Part shown: positions 8,861 to 18,113 of the stretch, piece by piece
Numbering within the stretch: position 1 is the first letter of the stretch
Layout: each line of letters begins with the position of its first letter
DNA from: Mycobacterium asiaticum
GTDB lineage: Bacteria; Actinomycetota; Actinomycetes; Mycobacteriales; Mycobacteriaceae
Direction of reading: 5' to 3'
Assembly (NCBI RefSeq): GCF_001673365.1
Contig: NZ_LZLS01000112.1
Location: 1-64,000 of the forward strand
DNA: 64,000 bases
Position numbers and translations under genes: made by a program
Notes under the pieces: generated by a model
Database searches by the model: none
Told to the model about the DNA's origin: nothing
What the model saw: only the letters and a program-made list of their open reading frames with translations

Positions 8861-9909
8861 CCGCGCAGCATGTCGACCGCGGCGGTGATCTGGGCAACCG
8901 GCACGCGCTCGTCACGCTTATGGGCCAGGTTCGGGTCGCCCGGCCCGTAGTTCAGCGCCGGAATGCCACGGGCCGCAAACCGAGACACGTCCGTCCAGCC
9001 GTACTTTGCCCGCACCTGCCCGCCCGCGGCCTCGACCAGCGCACGTGCGGCCGGCGCCGACAACCCGGGCAGCGCACCGGTGGCGGAGTCGGTCAGCTCG
9101 ATGGCCACATCGAGCCCGTCGAAGACCTCGTGGACGTGCTGCAGCGCAGTGTCGGGCGAGCGGTCCGGAGCGAAGCGGAAATTGACCGTCACCGACGCGG
9201 CGTCGGGAATCACGTTGCCGGCCACACCACCGTCAACGCGGACCGCGGACAGTCCCTCGCGGTACACGCAGCCGTCGATGTCGACGCTGCGTGCCTGATA
9301 GCTGGCCAGCCGGTCCAGCACCGTACCTAGCTTGTGAATCGCGTTGTCGCCCAACCAAGAACGTGCCGAATGCGCGCGGGTTCCGGTCGCGCTGACGACC
9401 ACCCGCAGGGTGCCTTGGCAGCCCGCCTCGATGAAGCCGGCGGTGGGTTCACCCAGAATGGCCACATCGGCGGTCAGCCAGTCCGGCAGCTCTCGCTCCA
9501 GGCGCCCCAAACCGTTTGCTGCGGAATCGATTTCCTCGCAGTCGTAGAACACCAGGGTCAGATCGTGCGCGGGTTCGGCCACGGTGGCGGCCAGGTGCAG
9601 GAAAACCGCATCGCCGGATTTCATGTCCGAGGTGCCGCAACCGTGCAGTTCGCCGTCCTCGATCCGGCTGGGCAGGTTGTCGGCCACTGGCACCGTGTCC
9701 AGATGCCCGGCCAGCAACACCCGCGACGGGCGGCCCAGTGCGGTGCGCGCCAGCACCGCGTTGCCGTTGCGAATGATCTCGAAACCGGACGTTTGCGCCC
9801 GCAGGGCTGCTTCGACCTCGTCGGCGATGCGAGCCTCGTTTCGCGATTCGCTGGGGATGTCGACTAACGCCACGGTCAGCTCGACGGGATCGCCATGCAA
9901 TTCCAGCAC
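8845..9909 (-). CDS. dapE: DapE, succinyl-diaminopimelate desuccinylase
   Basis: A 354-residue M20-family dinuclear zinc amidohydrolase that releases succinate from N-succinyl-LL-diaminopimelate to give LL-DAP for lysine and peptidoglycan. Metal-site segments are [29 protein letters not shown] with the catalytic Glu pair, GEPTAG, and a C-terminal His in [10 protein letters not shown]. The start is GTG (9907-9909). It is divergent from dapD, the enzyme two steps earlier in the same pathway; the 99-base gap holds a long inverted repeat. Length matches actinobacterial DapE. Confidence 0.95.
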   Translation of the reverse strand: MLELHGDPVELTVALVDIPSESRNEARIADEVEAALRAQTSGFEIIRNGNAVLARTALGRPSRVLLAGHLDTVPVADNLPSRIEDGELHGCGTSDMKSGDAVFLHLAATVAEPAHDLTLVFYDCEEIDSAANGLGRLERELPDWLTADVAILGEPTAGFIEAGCQGTLRVVVSATGTRAHSARSWLGDNAIHKLGTVLDRLASYQARSVDIDGCVYREGLSAVRVDGGVAGNVIPDAASVTVNFRFAPDRSPDTALQHVHEVFDGLDVAIELTDSATGALPGLSAPAARALVEAAGGQVRAKYGWTDVSRFAARGIPALNYGPGDPNLAHKRDERVPVAQITAAVDMLRGYLSR

Positions 9910-9926
9910 GGGGCCAGCCTAGTCCG

Positions 9927-9986
9927 GCGAGCAGACGCAGAATCGCACTAACGGGGCCGCTGGGATGCGATTCTGTGTCTGCTCGC
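9927..9986. repeat. 21-bp inverted repeat between dapE and dapD
   Basis: The left arm (9927-9947, GCGAGCAGACGCAGAATCGC plus one base) and right arm (9966-9986) pair at 20 of 21 positions around an 18-base loop. It lies between two divergent starts, so a terminator role is unlikely; it could be an operator, an RNA hairpin in a leader, or a dispersed element. A partial arm (GAGCAGACGCAGGATC) recurs after the PE_PGRS gene near 41952. Confidence 0.85.
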
Positions 9987-10008
9987 GGGACCAAGTAACC
10001 TGACCGCC

Positions 10009-10953
10009 GTGACTGGAGCTGCAGCTGTTGGGCTGGCGACCCTCGCCTCGGACGGATCCGTCCTCGACGCGTGGTTTCCCGCACCGGAACTGACCGAATC
10101 GAGTACCAGCGCCACTTCGCGACTGGCCATCTCGGACGTCCCGGCAGAATTGGGCGCACTCGTCGGGCGCGACGACGACCGGCAAACCGAGACCATCGCA
10201 ATCCGCACGGTGATCGGCTCGCTGGACGACCAGGCCGCCGACGCGTACGACGCCTATCTGCGGTTGCATCTGCTCTCGCACCGACTGGTGGCGCCCCACG
10301 GGCTGAACGCCGGCGGCTTGTTCGGGGTATTGACCAATGTGGTGTGGACTAACCGTGGCCCATGCGCCGTCGAGGGATTCGAAGCGGTGCGGGCGCGGCT
10401 GCGCCGGCACGGACCGGTGACGGTCTACGGCATCGACAAGTTCCCCCGGATGGTCGATTACGTGCTGCCGACGGGCGTGCGGATCGCCGACGCGGACCGG
10501 GTGCGGCTGGGCGCGCACCTGGCGGCGGGCACCACCGTGATGCACGAGGGCTTCGTCAACTTCAACGCCGGCACGCTGGGCGCCTCCATGGTCGAGGGCC
10601 GCATTTCGGCGGGCGTGGTGGTCGGTGACGGTTCCGACGTCGGTGGTGGCGCCTCGATTATGGGCACGCTGTCCGGCGGTGGCGAGCAAGTCATCTCGAT
10701 CGGTAAGCGCTGCCTGCTGGGCGCCAACGCGGGCCTGGGCATCTCCTTGGGTGACGACTGTGTGGTGGAGGCCGGCCTGTATGTCACAGCCGGCACGAAA
10801 GTCGCTCTGCCCGAAGGTAAGTCGGTCAAGGCCCGGGAGCTCTCCGGTGCTGACAACCTGCTCTTCCGGCGCAACTCGATGACCGGAGCGGTCGAGGTGG
10901 TCTCTCGCGACGGTCAGGGCATTGCGCTCAACGAGGAGTTGCACGCGAACTGA
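10009..10953 (+). CDS. dapD: DapD, tetrahydrodipicolinate N-succinyltransferase
   Basis: A 314-residue trimeric left-handed beta-helix enzyme that uses succinyl-CoA to acylate tetrahydrodipicolinate in the succinylase branch of lysine/DAP synthesis. An N-terminal alpha/beta domain (about 1-165) precedes hexapeptide-type turns ([58 protein letters not shown]). The [13 protein letters not shown] segment holds the family's active-site acidic and aromatic residues. It begins with GTG at 10009 and aligns through its length with Rv1201c. Convergent fadD36 begins to end 13 bases after its stop. Confidence 0.96.
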   Translation: MTGAAAVGLATLASDGSVLDAWFPAPELTESSTSATSRLAISDVPAELGALVGRDDDRQTETIAIRTVIGSLDDQAADAYDAYLRLHLLSHRLVAPHGLNAGGLFGVLTNVVWTNRGPCAVEGFEAVRARLRRHGPVTVYGIDKFPRMVDYVLPTGVRIADADRVRLGAHLAAGTTVMHEGFVNFNAGTLGASMVEGRISAGVVVGDGSDVGGGASIMGTLSGGGEQVISIGKRCLLGANAGLGISLGDDCVVEAGLYVTAGTKVALPEGKSVKARELSGADNLLFRRNSMTGAVEVVSRDGQGIALNEELHAN

Positions 10954-10965
10954 GCGGGCGGAAAA

Positions 10966-12369
10966 TTAGCCATCGGCCAGCAGTTGCTTCTTGAGTACCT
11001 TGCCCAGCGCGTTGCGGGGCAGCGAGTCCACCATGCGCACCTCGCGGGGCCGCTTGTGCACCGAGAGCTGTTGCGCGACATGATTGATCAGCTCGTCAGC
11101 AGCGGCAGACCCGACCACGTACGCGACGATGCGCTGGCCGAGGTCCTCGTCCGGTAGCCCCACCACCGCAGCCTCCTTCACACCGGGATGCCCGAGCAGC
11201 ACGGTCTCGATCTCGCCCGCACCGATGCGGTATCCCCCCGACTTGATCAGGTCGACCGACTCGCGGCCCACGATGCGGTGCATGCCACCACCGTCCACGA
11301 CCGCGACGTCTCCGGTGCGGTACCACCCGTCGGCGTCGAACGCCTCGGCGGTGGCTTCGGGCCGGTTCAGGTAACCGTCGAACAGCGTCGGGCCCCGAAC
11401 AAGAAGCTTGCCAACGGTTTCCGCGTCATGCGGCACCAACTCACCGTGGTCGTCGACCAGTCGGGTCTGCACCCCAGCCAGCGGCAGGCCCACCCAGCCC
11501 GGGCGACGCTCGCCGTCGGCGCGCGTGGACAGGGTGATCAGCGATTCCGAAGCACCGTATCGTTCGATGGGCCGGTGCCCCGTCAGCTGTTCCAGCCGCT
11601 CGAACACCGGTACCGGCAGCGCGGCACTGCCGGACACCAATAGCCTGGCCGGCTTCAGCGCTTCGGCGGCCGCGGCATCATCCACCAGCCGCGACCACAC
11701 CGTGGGCACCCCGAAATACAGCGTCCCGCCAGCCGCGGCGTAGCCAGCAGGCGTCGGTTTTCCGGTGTGCACAAAGCGATTTCCCACCCGCAGCGATCCC
11801 AGCAGACCAAGCACCAACCCGTGGATGTGATACAGCGGCAGCCCGTGTACCAACACGTCCTCCGGGGTCCACTGCCACGCTTCGGCCAGCGCGTCCAAAT
11901 CGGCGGCGATGGCTCGCCGGCTAACCTGGACGCCTTTGGGCAATCCCGTTGTGCCCGAGGTGTATACCACCATCGCCAGGGCATCCGGTGCTGGTTCGGC
12001 GTAGCGATGCCATGATCTGGCATGCAACCGAACCGGTATGTGCGGCAAGCCTTCCGGCTCGTCCGGCACCGGTCCAAGCCAGGCCTGGGCACCAGAGTCG
12101 GCCAGCATATGACGGCGTTCGGCCACCCCGACATCGGCCGGCACCGGGACGACGGGTACCCCGGCGATCAGACATCCGGTGATTGCCAACACCGTCGAGG
12201 CGGTGGGCGTCGCGAGCACCGCGACCTGTCGCGCGCCGGCCACCCGCTCGGCCACCGATGTCGCGGCGCCGACCAGGTCGCTGCGACTGAGCGTGAACCC
12301 GTCGATACGGACCGCGTCGGGAATGTCGGTGGCGGTAACGGCTGAGGGATTCAGCGAGGTCAGCAGCAC
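10966..12369 (-). CDS. fadD36: FadD36, acyl-CoA synthetase (malonyl/medium-chain type)
   Basis: A 467-residue adenylate-forming enzyme. The P-loop is VVYTSGTTGLPKGVQVSRR, the acyl-pocket loop ERYGASESLI, and GWYRTGDVAVV, ESVDLIKSGGYRIGAGEIE and RNALGKVLKK form the hinge and C-terminal lysine segment. The short N-terminal domain is typical of the FadD36/malonyl-CoA ligase-like subgroup, so a short polar or medium-chain acid may be the substrate. The frame is open well upstream, but GTG at 12369 (product MLLTSLNPSAV) matches the start of Rv1193. It follows the Rv1192-type hydrolase by 10 bases, suggesting an operon. Confidence 0.9.
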   Translation of the reverse strand: MLLTSLNPSAVTATDIPDAVRIDGFTLSRSDLVGAATSVAERVAGARQVAVLATPTASTVLAITGCLIAGVPVVPVPADVGVAERRHMLADSGAQAWLGPVPDEPEGLPHIPVRLHARSWHRYAEPAPDALAMVVYTSGTTGLPKGVQVSRRAIAADLDALAEAWQWTPEDVLVHGLPLYHIHGLVLGLLGSLRVGNRFVHTGKPTPAGYAAAGGTLYFGVPTVWSRLVDDAAAAEALKPARLLVSGSAALPVPVFERLEQLTGHRPIERYGASESLITLSTRADGERRPGWVGLPLAGVQTRLVDDHGELVPHDAETVGKLLVRGPTLFDGYLNRPEATAEAFDADGWYRTGDVAVVDGGGMHRIVGRESVDLIKSGGYRIGAGEIETVLLGHPGVKEAAVVGLPDEDLGQRIVAYVVGSAAADELINHVAQQLSVHKRPREVRMVDSLPRNALGKVLKKQLLADG

Positions 12370-12379
12370 GTCAGGGAGG

Positions 12380-13189
12380 CTACCCCCCGTGCGGTGGCGG
12401 GAACAACGAACGCAGGGCGGGCGGCGGCTGGAATGGCGCCCAGGTGCCGGCGGGCTGCGCCAGCCGGTCCGCGATGGCCCAGATCGTAGCCGGGTGGTGC
12501 CCATATCCGATATGACTGCTGAGCACCGCGATGTTCTCGGCGCTCTTGGAGGGCAGGTCAATGCAGGTCTGCCAGGCGACCATGCCGTCGTAGCGGGAAT
12601 AGATGGACGTCGCCGGCACCGGAAGGGGTTCGTTTTCGGCCAAGAGCGGCAACTCGTGGCGTTCGGCGTGCAGCCGCGCAAACAGATTGAACTGACTGCT
12701 GGCCCGCGACTGGCTGATGCGGTGCATGCGGTAGGGACTGCCCAGCGTGATCACCTGACGAACGGCCGACGGATTCCGTCGGGCCAGGGTGCGCGCGAAG
12801 ATGCCGCCCAGGCTCCAGCCGATCACGCTGACCGGCGCCTGGTAGCGCTCGTGCAGTTCGGCAAGGCGGTCGGGCATCCCCGCTACCGCCTTGCGGGTCG
12901 GGCCGATGTTCACGCCAAGTCCCCAACCGTGCACCTGATATCCGAGGCCGCTCAGCAGCCGGCGCAGCGTCCACATGGTGCCATCACCGGCGAGCAGTCC
13001 GGGCAACGCCAGCACCGGATGTCCGTCGCCTACCGGCAACTTCCGCCGCAGCGGCAGCGCGGCAATCAGCTGGCCGTATTCGACTACGGCACGCGGGATA
13101 TCGCTCAACCAGAGCCCCAGTGCGGGGGCGGTTCCGGCCACCGCACTGTCAACAGCGACCGGGCGGATAGCAGCTTGGGCTGCCGGCAT
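12380..13189 (-). CDS. Alpha/beta hydrolase (Rv1192 family)
   Basis: A 269-residue alpha/beta-hydrolase fold protein. The nucleophile elbow is VSVIGWSLGGIFA (GxSxG), the oxyanion-side loop ALPGLLAGDGTMW, the acid probably the Asp in SIYSRYDGMV, and the catalytic His in SSHIGYGHHP. Such proteins act as lipases or esterases; the substrate is unknown. No signal peptide is evident, so it is probably cytosolic. It lies 10 bases upstream of fadD36, an acyl-CoA synthetase, consistent with release of an acid that FadD36 then activates (inference), and 3 bases after the next hydrolase gene. Confidence 0.85.
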   Translation of the reverse strand: MPAAQAAIRPVAVDSAVAGTAPALGLWLSDIPRAVVEYGQLIAALPLRRKLPVGDGHPVLALPGLLAGDGTMWTLRRLLSGLGYQVHGWGLGVNIGPTRKAVAGMPDRLAELHERYQAPVSVIGWSLGGIFARTLARRNPSAVRQVITLGSPYRMHRISQSRASSQFNLFARLHAERHELPLLAENEPLPVPATSIYSRYDGMVAWQTCIDLPSKSAENIAVLSSHIGYGHHPATIWAIADRLAQPAGTWAPFQPPPALRSLFPPPHGG

Positions 13190-13192
13190 GAA

Positions 13193-14101
13193 TCAGGCCT
13201 CCTCATCCCAAATTTTCATCAAAGTTGCCAGGATCTCCTCGCCGCGGCCGAGCCCGGCCAGGTGAGACTCGCCCGGCAGGTGCAACAGCTCAGCCTTGGG
13301 TAGCCGGGACACGACGTGCTCCCCATGCGAGAACGGGATGATGTGGTCGTGGTCGCCGTGCCACCAGCGCACCGGGACCGTCACCTCCTCTAGCCGGAAT
13401 CCCCAGTCGCGGGCGAAGACGATCACGTCGTTGAACGGTGCGGCCAACTGCTTGCGGCTGCCGTTGAGCAGGTCGTCGAGAAACATGGCTTTGAACTCGG
13501 GCCTGGCCAGCAGGTGCCGGTCGGCTTGCGGCGAGAGCATGGCGTACACGTCCAGTGCGGGTGAAGCGATCGGGCGGGCGGCCCGGATCATCAGGCTGGC
13601 ACCAACCCGCAATGGATTGCCGCCGACTCGCAGCAGCGGCGCGACCCGTTGCCCCAGATCCATCAGCCCCCCACTGATTGCGTCGGACCCGCGCGTCGGA
13701 GCCACGCCACCGAGCACTCCGGCGGCCACCACCCGGTCGGACAGTTTTGCCGCGCACGCCAGCGTGTAGGGACCGCCGCCGGAGAGCCCGACGACGGCCA
13801 TTTTGTCGATGCCGAGTGTGTCTGCGATGGTGCGCAGGTCGTCGGCGAAAGCCGAAATCGTCTCGTACTGATGCGGTGTCGACGATCCTATGCCGGGACG
13901 GTCCACTCCGATCAGCCGGATGTTGTGCAGGTCGGCGTAGATGCGGGCCTCGGTCGGGATCTGCCGCCGCGCACCCGGGGTGCCGTGCAGCCAGAACACG
14001 GCGCGTCCTTGCGGGGCACCAAACTCGGCAAAGCCTATTTGGCGGTCTTCGCCAACGGCGACGTTTCCTTCGATCTTGGGGCGTGCAATCGCGACGGGCA
14101 T
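13193..14101 (-). CDS. Alpha/beta hydrolase (Rv1191 family)
   Basis: A 302-residue alpha/beta hydrolase close to Rv1191. The oxyanion loop is FWLHGTPGARRQ, followed by LIGVDRPGIGSST, the nucleophile elbow AVVGLSGGGPY, the acid Asp in WWHGDHDHIIP and the His in LPGESHLAGLG. It resembles epoxide-hydrolase or proline-iminopeptidase-like members; substrate unknown. ATG at 14101 is chosen because the first residues (MPVAIARPK) match Rv1191 and GAAAGG precedes it by about 11 bases. Three bases separate it from the next hydrolase. In H37Rv its upstream neighbours are Rv1190 and sigI; here an accessory cluster begins. Confidence 0.85.
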   Translation of the reverse strand: MPVAIARPKIEGNVAVGEDRQIGFAEFGAPQGRAVFWLHGTPGARRQIPTEARIYADLHNIRLIGVDRPGIGSSTPHQYETISAFADDLRTIADTLGIDKMAVVGLSGGGPYTLACAAKLSDRVVAAGVLGGVAPTRGSDAISGGLMDLGQRVAPLLRVGGNPLRVGASLMIRAARPIASPALDVYAMLSPQADRHLLARPEFKAMFLDDLLNGSRKQLAAPFNDVIVFARDWGFRLEEVTVPVRWWHGDHDHIIPFSHGEHVVSRLPKAELLHLPGESHLAGLGRGEEILATLMKIWDEEA

Positions 14102-14224
14102 GCCGGGCAGCCTTTCACGTGAGTCGCCCCGGGCGCACCGTTTTGCCCCGGGACCGCGACGTGCTGACGGATACATTTTTGCATTCGATATGCTATCAGC
14201 GCAGGTCAGAGACTTTGGTGTGAG

Positions 14225-16459
14225 TTAGCTAACTATCCGGTCACCAATAACGCGGAGACGACGTAATTCGGCGAGTTCGTCGTCGCCGACACCTAGCCGG
14301 CGCAGGATCTCGTCATTGTGCTGGCCGAGGGTTGGCGGGGCGGTGCGGTGATGGCTGGGCGGGCCGGGGTTGATCCGAAACGGCCAACCCGGATATCGGT
14401 GAGTTCCGGTGACCGGATGCTCGAACTCCTCGTAGAAGCCGCGGGCTTCGAGTTGGGCGAACTCGTACATCTGCGCGCCAGTGCTCACCGGTTCTGCCGG
14501 GATACCTTGCGCGCGAAGGCTTTCCACGATAGCGGCGGCCGTCTGCGTGCGCGTCCAGCCAGCGACGAGTTCGTCGAACACGTCGTGGTCGAGCGATCCG
14601 TCATCGGGAAGCGACAAGGCGACCCATGCATCGTCTTCGCTGGTCGGGTAGACGCCCTGCAAATAGCCGCGGTGTCGGTTGCCTTGTCGTGGCCGTACGA
14701 CCCCGTTCATCGAGTACTCGATCACGGGTTCGGCGGTAAGGCATGCGGCGACTTCGATTTGGGCGATCTCGATCAGTTGTCCTTCGCCGGTCCGGCGCCG
14801 GTGTTCAAGGGCGGCTAGCAGCGCAACGCCCGCGTGCACACCGACGACCGGGTCGGCCGGTCCCTGCAGGTTGCACGGCGGTCCGTCGGCGTAGCCGGTG
14901 GCGGCCGTCATGCCGGAAGTCTGTTCGATGTTCAGTGCCCAGCCGACGTAATCCCGCCAGGGACCCTGCAAGCCGAAGCCGGGCATGCGGACCGCGATCA
15001 CATCGGGTTTCAGCTTCACCAGCGAGTCGTAGTCCAGGCCGAAATGCTCCACCACGCGCGGAGAAAAGTTCTCCACCACGACGTCGGCCTGCGCGGCCAG
15101 GCGGTGGGCGATCTCGCGTCCGCGTTCTGACGTCAGATCGAGGGTGACGTCTTTTTTGTTGAGGTTGGTGGCCTGCCACAGGGCGCTGCGCTCGTACCAG
15201 TCGTCGCCCTCGAACGGATAGGCGCCCGAGTAGCGGTGCCCGTCGGGTCGTTGAATGGACTCGACTTTGACGATGTCGGCGCCGAAGGAGCCCAGGTAGC
15301 AGGTCAGGTACGCCCCGGCCCAGAACGTACTCAAGTCCAGCACCCGCAGTCCGGCGAACGGCAACGCCCCCGACTCAGTGGTCCGCGAGCCGAAGGAGGA
15401 TGCGGTTTCCGGCTCGCAATTTCGCCGTGCGGTCGGGCTCGCGGACATCCGGAACGGTAGCCCCGGGCACCGAAAGTCACGAAACTCCTTGAAGAAACCG
15501 CGCTTTGCGTACTGCGGAGATTCCAGAATGGTGGCGCCGTTGTTGACCGGTGCGGCCGGAATGCGCATGGCTTGGCTGATTTCGATGGTCTCGGCCACCG
15601 TGCGCTCAGCAAGCAATGGCTCTGCCTTGGCGAAGAATTCGGCGCGCTCGGGGCCACCCATCATGATCGCGATCTGATGTTCGCCATACTCCGGCAGATC
15701 CAGCATCGCGCAGACGTCGAGCCAGTGTTGTCCGGTCAGGCAGTTGATTCCCACCCATCCGTCGGCAGCCCGCACCACACCCAGCATCGGCGCCGAGCGC
15801 ACATTCGACGGCAACCCAAGGCTGCGCATCCGTTCGACCATCAACATCGGATAGGGCAGCGTGGACAGCAGTGCCTCGAACTCCGAGACATCCACCTCAG
15901 ATACCTTGCCCGGGTGGGGAATTCGCAGTGCCGTCAACGCACCCAGCGCGCCGTAGGCGCCCGCGACATACTCGGCGATGCGCGCGCCGGCCTGTACCGG
16001 AGGACGCTGCGGGTCCCGCGCGCTCACCCACCCCGCCACCGCCTGCATGGTCAGCGGCGATTCGATCCGGTCTCGCCAAGGACCGGTCTGGCCGAAGTGA
16101 GAAACGCTGAGCCGCACCAGTCCCGGGTTGATTCGGCTCAGCTCATCGGGACCCAGACCCCAGCCATCCAGTGTGCCGGGCGAAAGATTTTCCACCAGAA
16201 TGTGCGCGTCGGCGATCAGCTCGCGGGCCTCGGCCACATCAGCTATTCGCTTGCCGGCGTTGAGGTATTCGAACAGGCCGGACCGATCCGGATTGGCGAC
16301 GTCGCCGGGAAACGGCCCCCAGTACCGCAGCGAATCCCCGCCGGGCGGTTCGATCTTGACGACCTCGGCACCGAGGTCCACCAGCAGCTTTGTCGCGTAG
16401 GGACCCGAAATTTCGATGGCGATTTCGACGACGTGGAGCCCCGCGAGGGGTCCACTCAC
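14225..16459 (-). CDS. Two-domain class III (CaiB/BaiF) CoA-transferase
   Basis: A 744-residue fusion of two CaiB/BaiF domains (about 1-345 and 370-725), each opening with the family start (PLAGLHVVEIAIEISGPYAT; FAGLRVLDLSTFWAGAY). Class III enzymes move CoA between acids via an Asp-anhydride. The second half keeps the Asp in GPADPVVGVHAG (Asp536); the first half has Arg160 at the aligned site (QAGARIAEYVAG), so only one half looks catalytic. GTG at 16459 overlaps the stop of the aldehyde dehydrogenase (GTGA), so the two are coupled. The likely role is activating the acid made by that dehydrogenase, feeding the divergent beta-oxidation operon. Not present at this locus in M. tuberculosis. Confidence 0.88.
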   Translation of the reverse strand: MSGPLAGLHVVEIAIEISGPYATKLLVDLGAEVVKIEPPGGDSLRYWGPFPGDVANPDRSGLFEYLNAGKRIADVAEARELIADAHILVENLSPGTLDGWGLGPDELSRINPGLVRLSVSHFGQTGPWRDRIESPLTMQAVAGWVSARDPQRPPVQAGARIAEYVAGAYGALGALTALRIPHPGKVSEVDVSEFEALLSTLPYPMLMVERMRSLGLPSNVRSAPMLGVVRAADGWVGINCLTGQHWLDVCAMLDLPEYGEHQIAIMMGGPERAEFFAKAEPLLAERTVAETIEISQAMRIPAAPVNNGATILESPQYAKRGFFKEFRDFRCPGLPFRMSASPTARRNCEPETASSFGSRTTESGALPFAGLRVLDLSTFWAGAYLTCYLGSFGADIVKVESIQRPDGHRYSGAYPFEGDDWYERSALWQATNLNKKDVTLDLTSERGREIAHRLAAQADVVVENFSPRVVEHFGLDYDSLVKLKPDVIAVRMPGFGLQGPWRDYVGWALNIEQTSGMTAATGYADGPPCNLQGPADPVVGVHAGVALLAALEHRRRTGEGQLIEIAQIEVAACLTAEPVIEYSMNGVVRPRQGNRHRGYLQGVYPTSEDDAWVALSLPDDGSLDHDVFDELVAGWTRTQTAAAIVESLRAQGIPAEPVSTGAQMYEFAQLEARGFYEEFEHPVTGTHRYPGWPFRINPGPPSHHRTAPPTLGQHNDEILRRLGVGDDELAELRRLRVIGDRIVS

Positions 16460-17922
16460 GCGGGAACCCCGATCGCCATCGGCTCCATGTATTGGTGCAC
16501 TCCGCCGATTCCGCCGCCCTCACGGCCCAATCCGCTGAGTTTGAATCCACCGAACGGCGCCGCCCCGGGGCCGCACCCGTTGATCGCAACCTGCCCGGTA
16601 CGGATCTGGCGGGCCACGCCGAGCGCCCGATCGACGTCGCCGCCCCACACCGATCCGGACAAGCCGTAGCGGGAATTGTTCGCGATCGCGACGGCGTCGT
16701 CGTCGTCGCGGTAACGCAACACGCTAAGCACCGGGCCGAACACTTCCTCTTGAGCGATAACGGAATTCGGCGTGACCTCGGTGAGAACCGTTGGCTCGAA
16801 GTAGAACCCGACGTCCAGGCCCGCTGGACGGCCTCCGCCGGTGACCACCCTGGCGCCCTGCTCCACCGCACCTGCGACGTGCGCTTCAACCCGTCCCCGT
16901 TGCGCGGCACTGATCAGCGGACCCATCTGCACCTCGGGATCGGTTGGGTCCCCGACTTTCACGTCGCGGGCCAGTGCGACCAACCGGTCGACGACCTCGT
17001 CGTGTAACGAATCGGGCAGCAGCAACCGGCTCTGCAGGATGCACGCCTGGCCCGCGTGCATCGAACAACAGTCGAACAGCATCTGCTGCAGCATCTCGTC
17101 GGTGACGTCGGTGTCGTCGAGGATGATGCACGCCGACTTGCCGCCCAGTTCAAGCAAGATCCGCTTCAGGGTGTCCCCGGCGGCAGACATAACCTCGCGA
17201 CCGACGACAGTACTGCCGGTGAAGCTGACCATGTCGATGCGGGGATCGGTGGTGAGCAGCTTGGCCGCCGGCACACTCGATGGAGTGACGACGTTGACTA
17301 CCCCGGCCGGGAAGTCGGTGTGTTCGTCGATGATCCGCGCCAGCGCCAGCCCTGCCAGCGGTGTGAGCGGCGACGGCTTGAGCACGACGGTATTACCCGC
17401 GGCCAGTGCGTGATTGAGCTTCATCACGTTGAGGCAATGCGGGAAGTTCCACGGCGTCAGGATCGACACGACGCCAAGTGGCTCATGACGCAGCAGCGTC
17501 TTTCCGGCTCCGATGCCGGTGACCTCTTCGTCCGCCAACTGAGTTGCGAGTTGGGCGGCGTGCATGGACATGAACGCGGCGCCGTCGACCTGCATTACCC
17601 GCTCGTTTGAGGTGCAGGCCCACTCCTGCTGGGACAGCGCGAAAAAGTCGTCGGCGTACTTGAGCAGGGCGTCGCCGAGTTGGCTGAGACAGGTTGCGCG
17701 CTCCGACGGGGACATCGTCGCCCACGGCCCCTCGTCGAAGGCTCGCCGCGCGGCCGCGACAGCCGCATCGACCTGGCCGACGCTCGCGTCGGGAGCAGCG
17801 GCGATGGGTTGCTCGGTAGCCGGGGAGATGTCGTCGTAGCGACCGTCGTCGGGTTCCACCCATTTGCCGTCGATGTAGAGCTGATAGGTGTCGATTAGTC
17901 CTGTGGGCGCCGGCTCGGCCAT
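16456..17922 (-). CDS. NAD(P)-dependent aldehyde dehydrogenase
   Basis: A 488-residue ALDH-superfamily enzyme that oxidises an aldehyde to the acid. LTPWNFPHCLNVMKLNHAL and VLKPSPLTPLAG bind cofactor; LLELGGKSACI carries the general base Glu258, MHAGQACILQS the nucleophile Cys294, and EEVFGPVLSVLRY the C-terminal signature. ATG at 17922 (MAEPAPTGLI) is preferred over an upstream in-frame start because GAGGGGTG lies about 10 bases ahead. It is the first gene of the leftward unit and is divergent from the P450 operon, with about 190 bases between them. A role after P450 or alcohol oxidation of a side-chain carbon is inferred. Confidence 0.92.
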   Translation of the reverse strand: MAEPAPTGLIDTYQLYIDGKWVEPDDGRYDDISPATEQPIAAAPDASVGQVDAAVAAARRAFDEGPWATMSPSERATCLSQLGDALLKYADDFFALSQQEWACTSNERVMQVDGAAFMSMHAAQLATQLADEEVTGIGAGKTLLRHEPLGVVSILTPWNFPHCLNVMKLNHALAAGNTVVLKPSPLTPLAGLALARIIDEHTDFPAGVVNVVTPSSVPAAKLLTTDPRIDMVSFTGSTVVGREVMSAAGDTLKRILLELGGKSACIILDDTDVTDEMLQQMLFDCCSMHAGQACILQSRLLLPDSLHDEVVDRLVALARDVKVGDPTDPEVQMGPLISAAQRGRVEAHVAGAVEQGARVVTGGGRPAGLDVGFYFEPTVLTEVTPNSVIAQEEVFGPVLSVLRYRDDDDAVAIANNSRYGLSGSVWGGDVDRALGVARQIRTGQVAINGCGPGAAPFGGFKLSGLGREGGGIGGVHQYMEPMAIGVPA

Positions 17923-18016
17923 TGGGTTGTCACCCCTCTGTCGGTCATCTACCAACCTGGTGTACACCCGTCGGACCTAGAGGTCAATCGTCACCAGCCC
18001 GAATTTGCCATTACTT

Positions 18017-18044
18017 CAATGCATTGATGCCTGTATTGACAGGC
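18017..18044. promoter_or_regulatory. Two adjacent palindromes in the divergent promoter region (candidate TetR operator)
   Basis: CAATGCATTG (18017-18026) is a perfect 10-bp palindrome. GCCTGTATTGACAGGC (18029-18044) has perfect 6-bp arms around ATTG. They sit between the divergent aldehyde dehydrogenase and P450 genes, where a regulator of both transcripts would bind. The TetR gene at 24174 is the obvious candidate partner; this is inference. Confidence 0.45.
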
Positions 18045-18113
18045 GTAGGCGGCCGCGAGTAGACACATTGCGCAGGACACTTCACAGCAATGTGTCGGAT
18101 CGGAGAACCGCCC

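Noticed and set aside
18090..18113. ATG at 18090 as start of the first P450
   Set aside because: Kept as an alternative; GTG at 18114 has a better placed GGAG.
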